A DNA stretch of 40,670 nucleotides. Origin: an uncultured Schlesneria sp. (lineage in GTDB: Bacteria > Planctomycetota > Planctomycetia > Planctomycetales > Planctomycetaceae). This document shows, in pieces, positions 1 to 8,448 of this stretch (position 1 is its first letter; each line of letters begins with the position of its first letter). Under the pieces are notes generated by a model. The model saw only the letters and a program-made list of their open reading frames with translations, was not told the DNA's origin and did not search any database. Position numbers and translations under genes: made by a program. The DNA is taken from NCBI GenBank assembly GCA_903858935.1, contig CAIOKO010000053.1, positions 1 to 40,670 of the forward strand, in the 5' to 3' direction.

Positions 1-1041
1 CATTTGAATAAGCCTGCCCCTAAGGCAACAGAGATTGATTCGCGAATTCCCGAGGAATGTGATCGCATCATTTCTCGCGCAATGGCCAAGCGGCCAGCCG
101 ACCGTTATCAGCAAGCCTCTGAAATGGCAGCGGAACTGACCGCTTTGATTCAAAGTTACAACGGTATTACGCGCGAAGTCCGTGTCACGGAGGCAGCCCC
201 CACTGTATTCCTGGAAACTCCGAAATCTGCGTCGCTCACGATCGCCGATGAAGTGAAGCCGCTAAGGTCTGTTACGATCATTGAGCCATCCAAGGTGCTG
301 GCTGCGATGATGCGCGATGCTGTCGTCCGAGTTGGAGCGTCGCGCATCGATGTGCTTTCGTCAAAACAAGAAGCCTTGGCGGCCATCGGTCGACGAGTAC
401 CGGACTTATTGATTACAGCGATGCAGCTTTCTGATGGGCGTGGTCTCGACCTGATCTCAGCACTTTGCCAGCAATCGACTCTTAGCCGGACCTGCGTCGT
501 GCTGAATTCGAGTGATTCCACAGTGGAAGACTTGATTGGAGCCGGATCGGCGGCGAGTCAGATTCTGGCTCCCAAGAAAGTGCGTCCTGATGACGTCCTT
601 CGCGTCGTTCATGCTGCCGGTCCTTGCGAAATTGCTCAGGGTTCCATCGCCAACGCTCTTGATCCAATGAGCTTACGGCTGGTGATCATGACGAATTTCG
701 ATAAGACTCCCGAGAAACTGGCTGATCTCATTCGACAAGTTGGTCTTTTGGACGTTTCTGTAATTGGTCTTTCCGATGCGGCCTTGGTACCGACTGACGA
801 CGTGCCGACCGTCGTGCTGAGACTGCAGCAGATACCAGCGAAGGGGTCTACCGTCGAGATTCAGGACGCGAAAACATCGATTCTTCTGCATGCCGGCCGA
901 CATTTGTTAGCCGACATCACGGTCGATTCGACGGCGATGTTTTTGTCCACTGTTTACCGCCAGGGTGTCACCGCCTCGGTTCATCGAATTCTCGATGCCA
1001 AACGACTGACATGTCTGTTACAGGCGTGTCGAGCGTCATAA
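1..1041 (+). CDS. Ser/Thr protein kinase C-terminus fused to degenerate receiver domains (5' partial)
   Basis: The reading frame is open from the first base, so the N-terminal part of the gene, including the kinase active site, lies outside the window. The first ~55 codons match the end of a Hanks-type kinase C-lobe (AMAKRPADRYQQASEM, with the late conserved Arg). A receiver-like domain follows (about 262-620), with the order beta strand, helix, PDLLITAMQLSDGRG, then VVLNSS. The usual phosphoacceptor Asp is Ala (codon 418-420), the acidic pair is Glu-Pro (283-288), and the Lys-Pro motif is altered, so phosphorylation there is unlikely. A second, weaker receiver-like fold seems to fill about 670-1030 (LVIMTNFDKTPEKLADLI). 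The gene sits 123 bp upstream of cheW on the same strand, which suggests a link to the chemosensory system; that link is inference. The kinase assignment rests on a short tail. Confidence 0.8.
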   Translation, partial: HLNKPAPKATEIDSRIPEECDRIISRAMAKRPADRYQQASEMAAELTALIQSYNGITREVRVTEAAPTVFLETPKSASLTIADEVKPLRSVTIIEPSKVLAAMMRDAVVRVGASRIDVLSSKQEALAAIGRRVPDLLITAMQLSDGRGLDLISALCQQSTLSRTCVVLNSSDSTVEDLIGAGSAASQILAPKKVRPDDVLRVVHAAGPCEIAQGSIANALDPMSLRLVIMTNFDKTPEKLADLIRQVGLLDVSVIGLSDAALVPTDDVPTVVLRLQQIPAKGSTVEIQDAKTSILLHAGRHLLADITVDSTAMFLSTVYRQGVTASVHRILDAKRLTCLLQACRAS

Positions 1042-1164
1042 ACGGCCCTGTAAAAATCACAATATCCCGAAAAGTCGCGTTTGTCTGGATCAAGATTGAC
1101 GTAGGTTTGTGGGGACCACCAGAATTACGGCGGAGAAAATTGTGTATTTGATCAGGGGCAATCC

Positions 1165-1707
1165 GTGAGCGGAAATATTTCGACGAGATCTGCCATGTCG
1201 GAATCGATGGCTCAGGCTCGATCTTCGATGCAATTCGTTGGTTTTCGACTGGCAGACCAGATGTATGCCTTCCGGATCGAAGGGATTCAGGAAATTGTGA
1301 TCCCCGATCGGGTCACCCAAATGCCTCAGGTTCCTGACTATGTCGAAGGGGTCAGTAATCTGCGTGGAACGATCATTCCGATCATTAATTTGCGCCGACT
1401 ATTCGATCTCGAGTCAAAACCAAAAGATGACGAGACACGAACGATCGTCGTGAACGTCGGACCGCGAACGATTGGCTGTACTGTCGATGCGGTTACACAG
1501 GTCATCAAAATTGCCCCTGAATCAATTCAGTCAGCTCCGGATATTGTGAAGGCTGACGGAGCCGCCTATATCGCAGGTTTCGCCAAGTTGGAAAGCGGTC
1601 TGGTGATCCTTCTCGACATCGGCGAACTATTGGACCCCGCAAAATTAGATCAAGTGCGCGAATTGGCTCGTCATGGCGTTTCGATCAACCCCACGACATC
1701 CCCCTGA
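1165..1707 (+). CDS. cheW: Chemotaxis coupling protein CheW
   Basis: This is a single CheW-like (SH3-type) domain protein of 180 residues, the usual length. CheW couples methyl-accepting receptors to the P5 domain of CheA in the cytoplasmic signalling array. The family signatures are clear: VGFRLADQMYAFRIEGIQEI, the VEGVSNLRGTIIPIINLR segment, and a C-terminal LLDIGELLD. The start is GTG, chosen because AGGGG lies about six bases upstream; an internal ATG 33 bases later would still keep the domain intact. The next gene, the receptor, begins 92 bp downstream, and the whole che cluster is co-oriented. Confidence 0.95.
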   Translation: MSGNISTRSAMSESMAQARSSMQFVGFRLADQMYAFRIEGIQEIVIPDRVTQMPQVPDYVEGVSNLRGTIIPIINLRRLFDLESKPKDDETRTIVVNVGPRTIGCTVDAVTQVIKIAPESIQSAPDIVKADGAAYIAGFAKLESGLVILLDIGELLDPAKLDQVRELARHGVSINPTTSP

Positions 1708-1799
1708 TCAGCTTGAAACGACGTCGTTTTTAACAAGTTTTTTCCCAGGAAAAATGGTTCGTTCGGCCTGGATAACGCTTAGAACTGAGAACAGTCACC

Positions 1800-3566
1800 A
1801 TGGCAATTGACAAATCCATATCCAATTCGAACTCCCCGCGACCCAGGCGAACTCGCCGTTCAGCGGATAACGTCGACATTTCGGCGTCGATTGATTTTCG
1901 ACAGATTGTGGAAAATGCGTCGGTTCGTGTCATCATCGCGGATCGGGACTTGACCGTTCTGTACATGAACGCTGCGTCCAAAGTCACTCTGCTGGAATTG
2001 CAACATCTTCTCCCTTGTCCCGTGGACGAAATCGTCGGGCAATCGATCGACATTTTTCACAAGAACCCTGATTTCCAGCGCCGATTTCTGGCAAACCCCA
2101 AGAACCTCCCCCATACGGCAGAGATTCGTCTGGGGCCAGAGATCATGGATTTGCACGTCACCGCCGTTCGCGACGCAGACGGCAACTATCTTGGCCCGAT
2201 GGTCACCTGGAATTTGATCACGGAAAAAAAAGCCCTTGAAGTCCAGACGGCTGATATGCTCGCCCAGATGGAAGCGCTTGGACGCACCAACCTGGTGATT
2301 CAATTCAATGTTGATGGAACTGTGATCACTGCCAACGAGAACTTCCTCTCGGCCATGGGCTATAGTCTGGAAGAGCTCAAAGGGAGGCATCACAGTACCT
2401 TTGTCGAAGAACAGTATCGTTCGAGCCCCGAATACAGAGAATTCTGGGCGAAGCTGAATCGTGGCGAATATGTGAAGGGCGAATTTCCCCGAATCACAAA
2501 AAGTGGAAACGTTGTCTGGATACAGGCGGCCTACAACCCGATTCGCGACTCAAGCGGCAAAGTCACGAAGATTGTGAAATTTGCCACGGACATTACCGCT
2601 GCCGTCCACGCCCGCAATGAAAACCTTCGAGTTCAGGCAGAACAGCTGGCTGCTGCCAACGAGTTGCGAGCCAAAGTCGCGCGGCTGGTGCAGGTCGTGA
2701 CAGCGATTGCAAACGGCGATCTGACGCAGAATGTCGAACAGGGTGGTGATGACGACCTGGGCCAGTTAGCAGCCAGCGTGAAGCGAATGTCATCCGATTT
2801 GCGAGAACTCATCAGTCAGATGATTGAATCAGCGACTCAACAGACTGAAGGAGCAAGGGCGATTGCCGAGAGCTCACAGAATCTCAGTGAAGGGGCTCAA
2901 TCGCAGGCCGCTTCGGTTGAGGAAATGTCTGCCAGCATTGAAGATCTTGTCAGATCAATTCAGGTCATTTCCGAGAGTTCCAGTGAGGCAAGACATCAGG
3001 CTGAATCGACCGCGGAATTGGCGAAGTCGGGCGGAAATTCGGTGAGTGAAGCCATTTCTTCGATGCGTCTGATTCAGAAGTCGAGCGAACAGATCAACGA
3101 CATCATTCAGGTGATCAGCGAAATCGCCAGTCAGACAAATCTGTTAGCACTCAACGCGGCGATTGAAGCGGCCCGCGCCGGGGAACATGGACTGGGCTTT
3201 GCCGTTGTTGCTGATGAAGTTCGAAAACTGGCTGAACGATCGAGCCTCGCGGCTAAAGAGATCACTCAGTTGATCAAGGAATCGACTCGACGCGTCGCGG
3301 AAGGTGCTGAACTTTCGGAAAAGGTCGGCAAATCGCTTGGTTCGATCGTCCAGGCTGTTGAGCAAACGGCATCCGGGATCGCCAGGATTGCCGATTCGAC
3401 CGAGACACAAGCGGAAAGTGCCAAAGAGGTCCAGTTGGCAATTCGCTCAGTTGGCAAGACAACCGAATCAAACGCAGCGGCGTCAGAAGAAATGGCGGCC
3501 AGTGCAGAAGAACTGGGTGCTCAAGCCACGACATTGCAGGAACTTGTCGCACGGTTCAAAGTTTAA
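1800..3566 (+). CDS. Soluble methyl-accepting chemotaxis protein with two PAS domains
   Basis: This 588-residue receptor has no hydrophobic segment long enough to cross a membrane, so it should be cytoplasmic. Residues about 35-150 form one PAS domain ([20 protein letters not shown]) and about 155-275 a second ([18 protein letters not shown], ending in FATDITAAV). A HAMP-like stretch at about 290-345 leads into a long coiled coil. The conserved hairpin tip that contacts CheA and CheW is present ([20 protein letters not shown], near residues 440-480). Glu/Gln- and Ala-rich segments such as [16 protein letters not shown] look like methylation helices, substrates for the CheR, CheB and CheD encoded beside it. 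The PAS ligand (heme, FAD or a small molecule) cannot be told from sequence. The Shine-Dalgarno sequence is weak. Confidence 0.93.
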   Translation: MAIDKSISNSNSPRPRRTRRSADNVDISASIDFRQIVENASVRVIIADRDLTVLYMNAASKVTLLELQHLLPCPVDEIVGQSIDIFHKNPDFQRRFLANPKNLPHTAEIRLGPEIMDLHVTAVRDADGNYLGPMVTWNLITEKKALEVQTADMLAQMEALGRTNLVIQFNVDGTVITANENFLSAMGYSLEELKGRHHSTFVEEQYRSSPEYREFWAKLNRGEYVKGEFPRITKSGNVVWIQAAYNPIRDSSGKVTKIVKFATDITAAVHARNENLRVQAEQLAAANELRAKVARLVQVVTAIANGDLTQNVEQGGDDDLGQLAASVKRMSSDLRELISQMIESATQQTEGARAIAESSQNLSEGAQSQAASVEEMSASIEDLVRSIQVISESSSEARHQAESTAELAKSGGNSVSEAISSMRLIQKSSEQINDIIQVISEIASQTNLLALNAAIEAARAGEHGLGFAVVADEVRKLAERSSLAAKEITQLIKESTRRVAEGAELSEKVGKSLGSIVQAVEQTASGIARIADSTETQAESAKEVQLAIRSVGKTTESNAAASEEMAASAEELGAQATTLQELVARFKV

Positions 3567-3602
3567 TAACGGATTCCCTGGTCGAAAAAAGGCACGGTCG
3601 CT

Positions 3603-4430
3603 GTGGATACGTCTCAACTGACGCTCAAGGAATTTCAGCAGTTTCAAGTCTTCATTTTGAAACTGTGCGGCATCAGCGTGCCGGATAACAAAATTACATT
3701 GCTGAGCAATCGAATTCGTCGTCGATTGCGTGCGACAGATATTCCGGATTTCGAAGGCTATTTCAAGTTTTTAAAGTCGGCAGCGGGGAAAGAGGAATTA
3801 GACGGTTTTTTGAGTGCGATTACGACAAATGAAACGTCATTCTTTCGGACAGAAAAACACTTTGACTGGTTGAGAACGGAATTCGTTGATCTGGTCGTCA
3901 ATCAGGCGAAAGCGGGTGAACGTCAGCGTTCCCTGCGAATCTGGTCGGCGGCCTGCAGCACAGGGGAAGAACCTTACACGATTGCTCTCTGCCTGGCGGA
4001 AAATCAGCACAAGCTGGCGGGATGGAAGATTTCGGTCCTGGGTACGGATATCAGCGAACATGCAATTTCCAAAGCTCGGAGCGGTGTTTTCGGCGACGAT
4101 ATCTGTAATGAAGTCCCTGAGAAACTGAGATCGCGATTTTTTCTTCAACACGCAGAATCCAAAACATGGGAAGCCAGACCGGTATTAAAAGAGATGGTGA
4201 CGATCAAGCGTCACAACTTAATGGAACGCATTTCCGAGTCAGGTTTTGATTGTATTTTCATTCGAAACGTTTTGATCTATTTCAGCAAAGAGTCGAAACA
4301 GCAGGTCATCGAGAATCTTGTTCATGCGATGGCGAAAGGGTCCTATCTCGTCGTCGGTCCGTCTGAGGGGATCTTCGAAATGTTGGGGATGCTGACAAAG
4401 CGATCCACCTTCCTGTATCAGAAGGAATAA
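3603..4430 (+). CDS. cheR: Chemotaxis protein methyltransferase CheR
   Basis: CheR transfers methyl groups from S-adenosylmethionine to receptor glutamates. The protein has 275 residues, the typical size. An N-terminal helical domain carries the Arg-rich surface expected for receptor binding (NRIRRRLRATDI). The catalytic Rossmann domain contains TTNETSFFR, the SAM-binding loop IWSAACSTGEEPYTIAL at residues 113-129, LGTDIS, and CIFIRNVLIYF. No C-terminal TPR is present. The start is GTG with AAGG about ten bases upstream. It follows the receptor gene by 36 bp, and cheA starts one base after its stop, so translation is probably coupled. Confidence 0.95.
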   Translation: MDTSQLTLKEFQQFQVFILKLCGISVPDNKITLLSNRIRRRLRATDIPDFEGYFKFLKSAAGKEELDGFLSAITTNETSFFRTEKHFDWLRTEFVDLVVNQAKAGERQRSLRIWSAACSTGEEPYTIALCLAENQHKLAGWKISVLGTDISEHAISKARSGVFGDDICNEVPEKLRSRFFLQHAESKTWEARPVLKEMVTIKRHNLMERISESGFDCIFIRNVLIYFSKESKQQVIENLVHAMAKGSYLVVGPSEGIFEMLGMLTKRSTFLYQKE

Positions 4431-4431
4431 G

Positions 4432-6861
4432 ATGGGATCAGACACAAACAATCCAGCGAACGAATCGGGATCGTCCTCGTCTGACGATTTGTCCGAGTAC
4501 ATGCAGGTCTTCCTGGATGAATCTGCCGAAGAACTGGATTCACTGGTCGAGGCGATTCTGCTGCTGGAAGACGATCCCCAAAACGCGGATGCACTTAACA
4601 AATCATTTCGGATGCTGCATTCGTTGAAGGGTTCCTGCGGGATGATGGGCTTTGAGGTCGTGGGAGATTTTGCTCACACGCTCGAAGATCGATTTGAAAA
4701 CTATCGATCAGGAAAAGACCTGCTTGACCGCGACACAGCAACTTTAGTGCTCAAGTGCGTTGATTATTTTCGAGCGTTTATCGATCGCCTGCGGAAGGGA
4801 AACGCGAGCGAAGGTGATCCGTCCGAACTGAAGCAACAATTGGAGTCACGATCGGAAAAAACGCTTTTCATTCCCGAGAGACTTTTAAGAGGTCCTGTCG
4901 CTGTATCGCCGCCAACACATTCGATCCCCGTAGCGGTTTCAAAGCCAGTGGCCGTTCCGACACTTTCCGGCGGAATTTTGATCAAAATCAAATTCAAACC
5001 GGGATTGCAGCTTGCTGATTTGAAAGCGCGGTTAATCGTATCACGATTGTCGTCGATCGGTGAGGTTGTTGAGTGCGAACCGAAGATCGAAGACGTTCGC
5101 AGTTTTGATGATTTGCCGTTGTTCTCACTGACATTGCTCACTGACCGCAAGTTAGACGAGATCCGGAAGTTTGCGCACGTCGATGGTGTTGAATCGATTG
5201 AAATGGGCGGCCAAGTTGCCTCAGCAGAATCGACGGCGCCAGCGACTGAAGTGCTGGCCACGCCTGTCAAGCACGAGTCCACCCCCGATACGGTCTCCGT
5301 AAAGCCACTCAAAGAAGAGACAAAGCCGTCGTCTGACTCTGCTGAAGGTACACCGCAGAGTCCATTACCTCCTGCATCGATCTCGAAGCCAGTTGCGAAG
5401 ACCACATCGCCTGCGGTCTCCGAGACAGCCGACGCGAAAGCTCCGGTGAATGAAACGTTGCGGATCGATATTGAGCGTCTCGATCGGCTGATGAATCTGA
5501 CCGGTGAACTGGTCGTGACAAATGCCAGGTTCGCTCAAATCACCGCCGACATGAGCCCGGTATTTCGGCGAAATTCTGTTTTTAACAAGTCCAAAGACGT
5601 GACCGATCGATTACGTCAGCGATTGGAACTTGTTCGCCAGCACATGAGTTCGTCGAAATTTGCCGAAGAGAGTTGGAATTCCATTTTTCACGGCCTGGAA
5701 GACGAGCTGGAAGGGCTGGACCAGCAAACGGCCATGTTTAATGAAGGACACCGTCATTTCCTTCAGATTACGGAAGCTGTCGATCAACTGACACGTGTCT
5801 CAAAGAATCTGCAACGGGGAGTTTTAAACACCCGGATGGTTCCTGTGGGGCCTTTGCTAAACCGTTTCAAGCGTGTCATCCGGGATATTTCCGTTGAGCG
5901 TGGTAAACGGGTTCAGCTTCTGGTGCACGGTGAGAACACCGAGCTTGACCGTCGGATGATCGATTCACTGGGTGACCCGTTATTGCATCTCGTCAGGAAC
6001 TCGATCGATCATGGTCTTGAGTCGCCCGAGCAACGTGTCGCCTGCGGAAAGCCGGAAGTCGGCACCATCTCGATTGAAGCGTCGCATCGTGGTAATAATG
6101 TTTTGATTACCGTGCGAGACGATGGAGGGGGAATCAGTTCCGAGAAGATTCGGGCACGAGTCGTGTCGCGAGGGATCGCCACGGAATCTCAGGTTCGTGA
6201 AATGAGCGAACAGCAGATCGTCGACTATATCTGGCACCCGGGTTTCAGCACTGCAGAACAGGTGACCGACATTTCTGGTCGCGGTGTCGGAATGGATATC
6301 GTCCGCAGCACGATCACAAGTCTGAGCGGAACGATCGATGTCGTTTCAATTCCAGGCCAGGGAACGACCTTTACGATCCGTCTTCCTTTAACTCTCGCCA
6401 TCATCCGAAGTCTGTTAATCCGCAATCGGAATGGACATTTTTCGATTCCGATCGATGATGTGCGGGAAATCGTTTCGATCTCGCCCGACCAGATTCATGC
6501 CGTTCATCGTCACCTGACCATCGATGTTCGAGGTGAGTTAATATCGCTGGTAACGATGGAAAATATCTTCGACTGGAATGTTTCAGCTGAATCTGATTTG
6601 AAAGACGGCAACGCATCGAGTCGAAACATCAACGTGGTGTTATTGTATTCTCGCGGAAGAACGCTCGGATTACGTGTCGATTCACTCGTCGGCCGAGCTG
6701 ACATCGTGATAAAATCACTCTCCGAGAATTTCGTTGCGATTCGTGGACTTTCAGGTGCGAGCATCATGGGTGATGGCACCGTCTGTTTGATGCTCGACTG
6801 TGCGTCCCTGATCGAACTTGCATCGGAACGCGCCGTGGCACACGGAGCAGGCAGGCGATAA
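4432..6861 (+). CDS. cheA: Chemotaxis histidine kinase CheA
   Basis: CheA is the kinase core of the array: it autophosphorylates on the P1 His and passes phosphate to CheY and CheB. All expected modules are visible in 809 residues. The P1/Hpt domain carries the phosphorylated His63 in LHSLKGSCGMMGF. Residues about 178-260 form an alpha/beta domain (ILIKIKFKPGLQLADLK) in the place of P2, followed by a Pro/Ser/Thr-rich linker. P3 dimerisation starts near residue 344 (IERLDRLMNLTGELV). The P4 ATPase has the N box LHLVRNSIDHGLE, G1 box DDGGGIS and G2 box GRGVGMDIV. The P5 CheW-like domain runs from about 665 to the end. The Shine-Dalgarno AAGGAA lies inside the end of cheR. A 26-bp gap separates it from the next gene. 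Confidence 0.97.
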   Translation: MGSDTNNPANESGSSSSDDLSEYMQVFLDESAEELDSLVEAILLLEDDPQNADALNKSFRMLHSLKGSCGMMGFEVVGDFAHTLEDRFENYRSGKDLLDRDTATLVLKCVDYFRAFIDRLRKGNASEGDPSELKQQLESRSEKTLFIPERLLRGPVAVSPPTHSIPVAVSKPVAVPTLSGGILIKIKFKPGLQLADLKARLIVSRLSSIGEVVECEPKIEDVRSFDDLPLFSLTLLTDRKLDEIRKFAHVDGVESIEMGGQVASAESTAPATEVLATPVKHESTPDTVSVKPLKEETKPSSDSAEGTPQSPLPPASISKPVAKTTSPAVSETADAKAPVNETLRIDIERLDRLMNLTGELVVTNARFAQITADMSPVFRRNSVFNKSKDVTDRLRQRLELVRQHMSSSKFAEESWNSIFHGLEDELEGLDQQTAMFNEGHRHFLQITEAVDQLTRVSKNLQRGVLNTRMVPVGPLLNRFKRVIRDISVERGKRVQLLVHGENTELDRRMIDSLGDPLLHLVRNSIDHGLESPEQRVACGKPEVGTISIEASHRGNNVLITVRDDGGGISSEKIRARVVSRGIATESQVREMSEQQIVDYIWHPGFSTAEQVTDISGRGVGMDIVRSTITSLSGTIDVVSIPGQGTTFTIRLPLTLAIIRSLLIRNRNGHFSIPIDDVREIVSISPDQIHAVHRHLTIDVRGELISLVTMENIFDWNVSAESDLKDGNASSRNINVVLLYSRGRTLGLRVDSLVGRADIVIKSLSENFVAIRGLSGASIMGDGTVCLMLDCASLIELASERAVAHGAGRR

Positions 6862-6887
6862 CTGGCTATTTAAAAAGGGATCTGTTT

Positions 6888-7544
6888 TTGAACCACGCTC
6901 CGCGATTGACGTCGGATCAACTTGAACGACTGACGCAGGCTTTCCATTCCGGTGCCGCGACGGGTTCTCAGTCGATTCAGGGCTGGCTGATGGCTCCTGC
7001 CGTTATTTCAATTGATTCCGCAGACGAATGCCCACTCGATATGGCGACCGCTGTTCTCAGCGAGTCTGGCGATGTTGTTGGCATGTGTGTAATGCAGATG
7101 GAAGGGACCCTGACAGGTCAAATGGTTCTTGCTTTTGACGATCAAAGCGGGCTGTCGCTCACGGATCTGCTGCTTGGGAATCCGCCGGGAACGGCGTCGG
7201 AATGGGGAGAAGTTGAGATCTCTTCAGCATTGGAATCGATGAATATTCTCGGCAGTTCGTATTTAAACGGCATGGCGAGTTTTCTGTCGACGGGAAGTCG
7301 AGAGACGGTCAGTCTGATTCCGTCGCCTCCGGTTTTTTATCGCGATTTTGCCGAGAGTCTCTTGCAGAGTGCGTTTATGGAGCAGGCTGCCGAGGGAAGT
7401 CACGTGTTGTTTGCCCGAGCTCGATTTGAACTGCATGGGCGTCCGCTCAACTGGACTTTTTTGTTGATACCCGACCCCGGATCGCTGCTGAAACTTTCGC
7501 AAATCCTGTCAAGCCCCGTTTCAAATCGTGAGACTGGCACATGA
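6888..7544 (+). CDS. CheC-like CheY-P phosphatase family protein
   Basis: This 218-residue protein aligns by pattern with the CheC/CheX/FliY family, which dephosphorylates CheY-P and, in CheC, binds CheD. CheC usually has two helices with a [DS]xxxExxN motif. Here the second is intact: Ser112, Glu116 and Asn119 in SSALESMNILGSSYLNGM, with Pro145 downstream. The first, near residues 15-30 (LTQAFHSGAATGSQSI), has Gln and His where Glu and Asn are expected, so it probably has one working site. The start is TTG with AAGGGA seven bases upstream. It overlaps cheD by four bases (ATGA), a pairing that fits the known CheC-CheD interaction. Family assignment is good; exact activity is inferred. Confidence 0.8.
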   Translation: MNHAPRLTSDQLERLTQAFHSGAATGSQSIQGWLMAPAVISIDSADECPLDMATAVLSESGDVVGMCVMQMEGTLTGQMVLAFDDQSGLSLTDLLLGNPPGTASEWGEVEISSALESMNILGSSYLNGMASFLSTGSRETVSLIPSPPVFYRDFAESLLQSAFMEQAAEGSHVLFARARFELHGRPLNWTFLLIPDPGSLLKLSQILSSPVSNRETGT

Positions 7545-8056
7545 ATCAACTCGATCGGAGCGGGCGAATGCTCGCGGGCGAACAGCGTCGACTGACCGAA
7601 CGAAAAGTCGGCATGGGGGATATTGAAGTCACTCGAGGGGCGTTCTTGTTACGAACCCTGCTCGGTTCCTGTATTGGGTTAGTCATTTACGATTTAAGAA
7701 ACCAGGTGGGTGGGATGGCGCATATCGTTCTGCCAAATTCCAATGGTCAGGTCGGTACGCCGGGCAAGTATGCCGACACGGCGTTGGCAGAATTATTGAA
7801 ACAGATCATTGAACTGGGAGGTCGTGAACGACAGCTCTCGGCTAAGTTAACCGGAGGTGCCAACATGTTTGCGACATCGGGACCAACGACAATCGGCGAT
7901 CAAAATCTGGCCGCGATTGAACTTTTGCTGAAATCGGCTGGCATTCCCGTGATCGGCCGTCATTGCGGAGGACGGTCTGGCCGTCGCGTGGCGTTTGAAG
8001 TCGACACCGGTCGTGTCTCTGTCGATGTTGTCGGTTCGTCCACCGTTGAAGTTTGA
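7541..8056 (+). CDS. cheD: Chemoreceptor glutamine deamidase CheD
   Basis: CheD converts specific receptor glutamines to glutamates and in several bacteria binds CheC. The family's catalytic Cys and His are in place: Cys44 in TLLGSCIGLVIYD and His61 in GGMAHIVLP. GGANMFA and RRVAFEVDTGRVSV match the conserved C-terminal part. The length of 171 residues is normal. The first ATG overlaps the stop of the CheC-like gene and is the annotated start. A second in-frame ATG at 7568 has a better Shine-Dalgarno (GGAG, eight bases away) and could be the real start, removing nine residues with no effect on the domain. Confidence 0.95.
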   Translation: MNQLDRSGRMLAGEQRRLTERKVGMGDIEVTRGAFLLRTLLGSCIGLVIYDLRNQVGGMAHIVLPNSNGQVGTPGKYADTALAELLKQIIELGGRERQLSAKLTGGANMFATSGPTTIGDQNLAAIELLLKSAGIPVIGRHCGGRSGRRVAFEVDTGRVSVDVVGSSTVEV

Positions 8057-8079
8057 AAAAAAGTGCTCGGAGAAGGTCC

Positions 8080-8445
8080 ATGAACCGTCTTTTGATTGTT
8101 GATGACGCTTTGATCATGCGGATGAAGATTCGGGAAATTGCCCGATCAGCAGGCTGGCAGGTGGTTGCGGAAGCGACCAACGGCGAAGAAGCGGTGCAGT
8201 TGTTCGAAGAACACCGACCAGACCTCGTAACGCTTGACATGGTCATGCCCGGGATGGATGGTCTGTCTGCGCTGAAGGCAATCCGTAAACTGCATCCCTC
8301 TGCCAACATCGTCATGGTGAGCGCTGTCAACCAGAAAGAGAAACTGCGCGAGTGCATTGAAAGCGGTGCGCTCGATTTCGTCGTCAAACCGTTCGATCCA
8401 GCCAATCTCAAAGCGTTTTTTGAACAGTATCGGCAAAGCACCTGA
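8080..8445 (+). CDS. cheY: CheY-type single-domain response regulator
   Basis: This is a stand-alone 121-residue receiver domain with every phosphorylation residue intact: Asp8 and Asp9 (LLIVDDA), phosphoacceptor Asp53 (VTLDMVMPGMDG), Ser81 (VMVSAV) and Lys103 (FVVKPFD). It should take phosphate from CheA and act as the output or phosphate sink of the cluster. The ATG at 8080 was chosen because GGAG lies seven bases upstream; an in-frame TTG at 8053, inside the end of cheD, would add nine residues ahead of the fold and lacks a good ribosome site. The motifs contrast with the degenerate receiver on the kinase fusion at the start of the cluster. Confidence 0.93.
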   Translation: MNRLLIVDDALIMRMKIREIARSAGWQVVAEATNGEEAVQLFEEHRPDLVTLDMVMPGMDGLSALKAIRKLHPSANIVMVSAVNQKEKLRECIESGALDFVVKPFDPANLKAFFEQYRQST

Positions 8446-8448
8446 TCT

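Noticed and set aside
4764-5405. Minus-strand open frame of 213 codons
   Set aside because: Antisense to the linker and P2-like part of cheA; Ser/Thr-rich translation without a domain.
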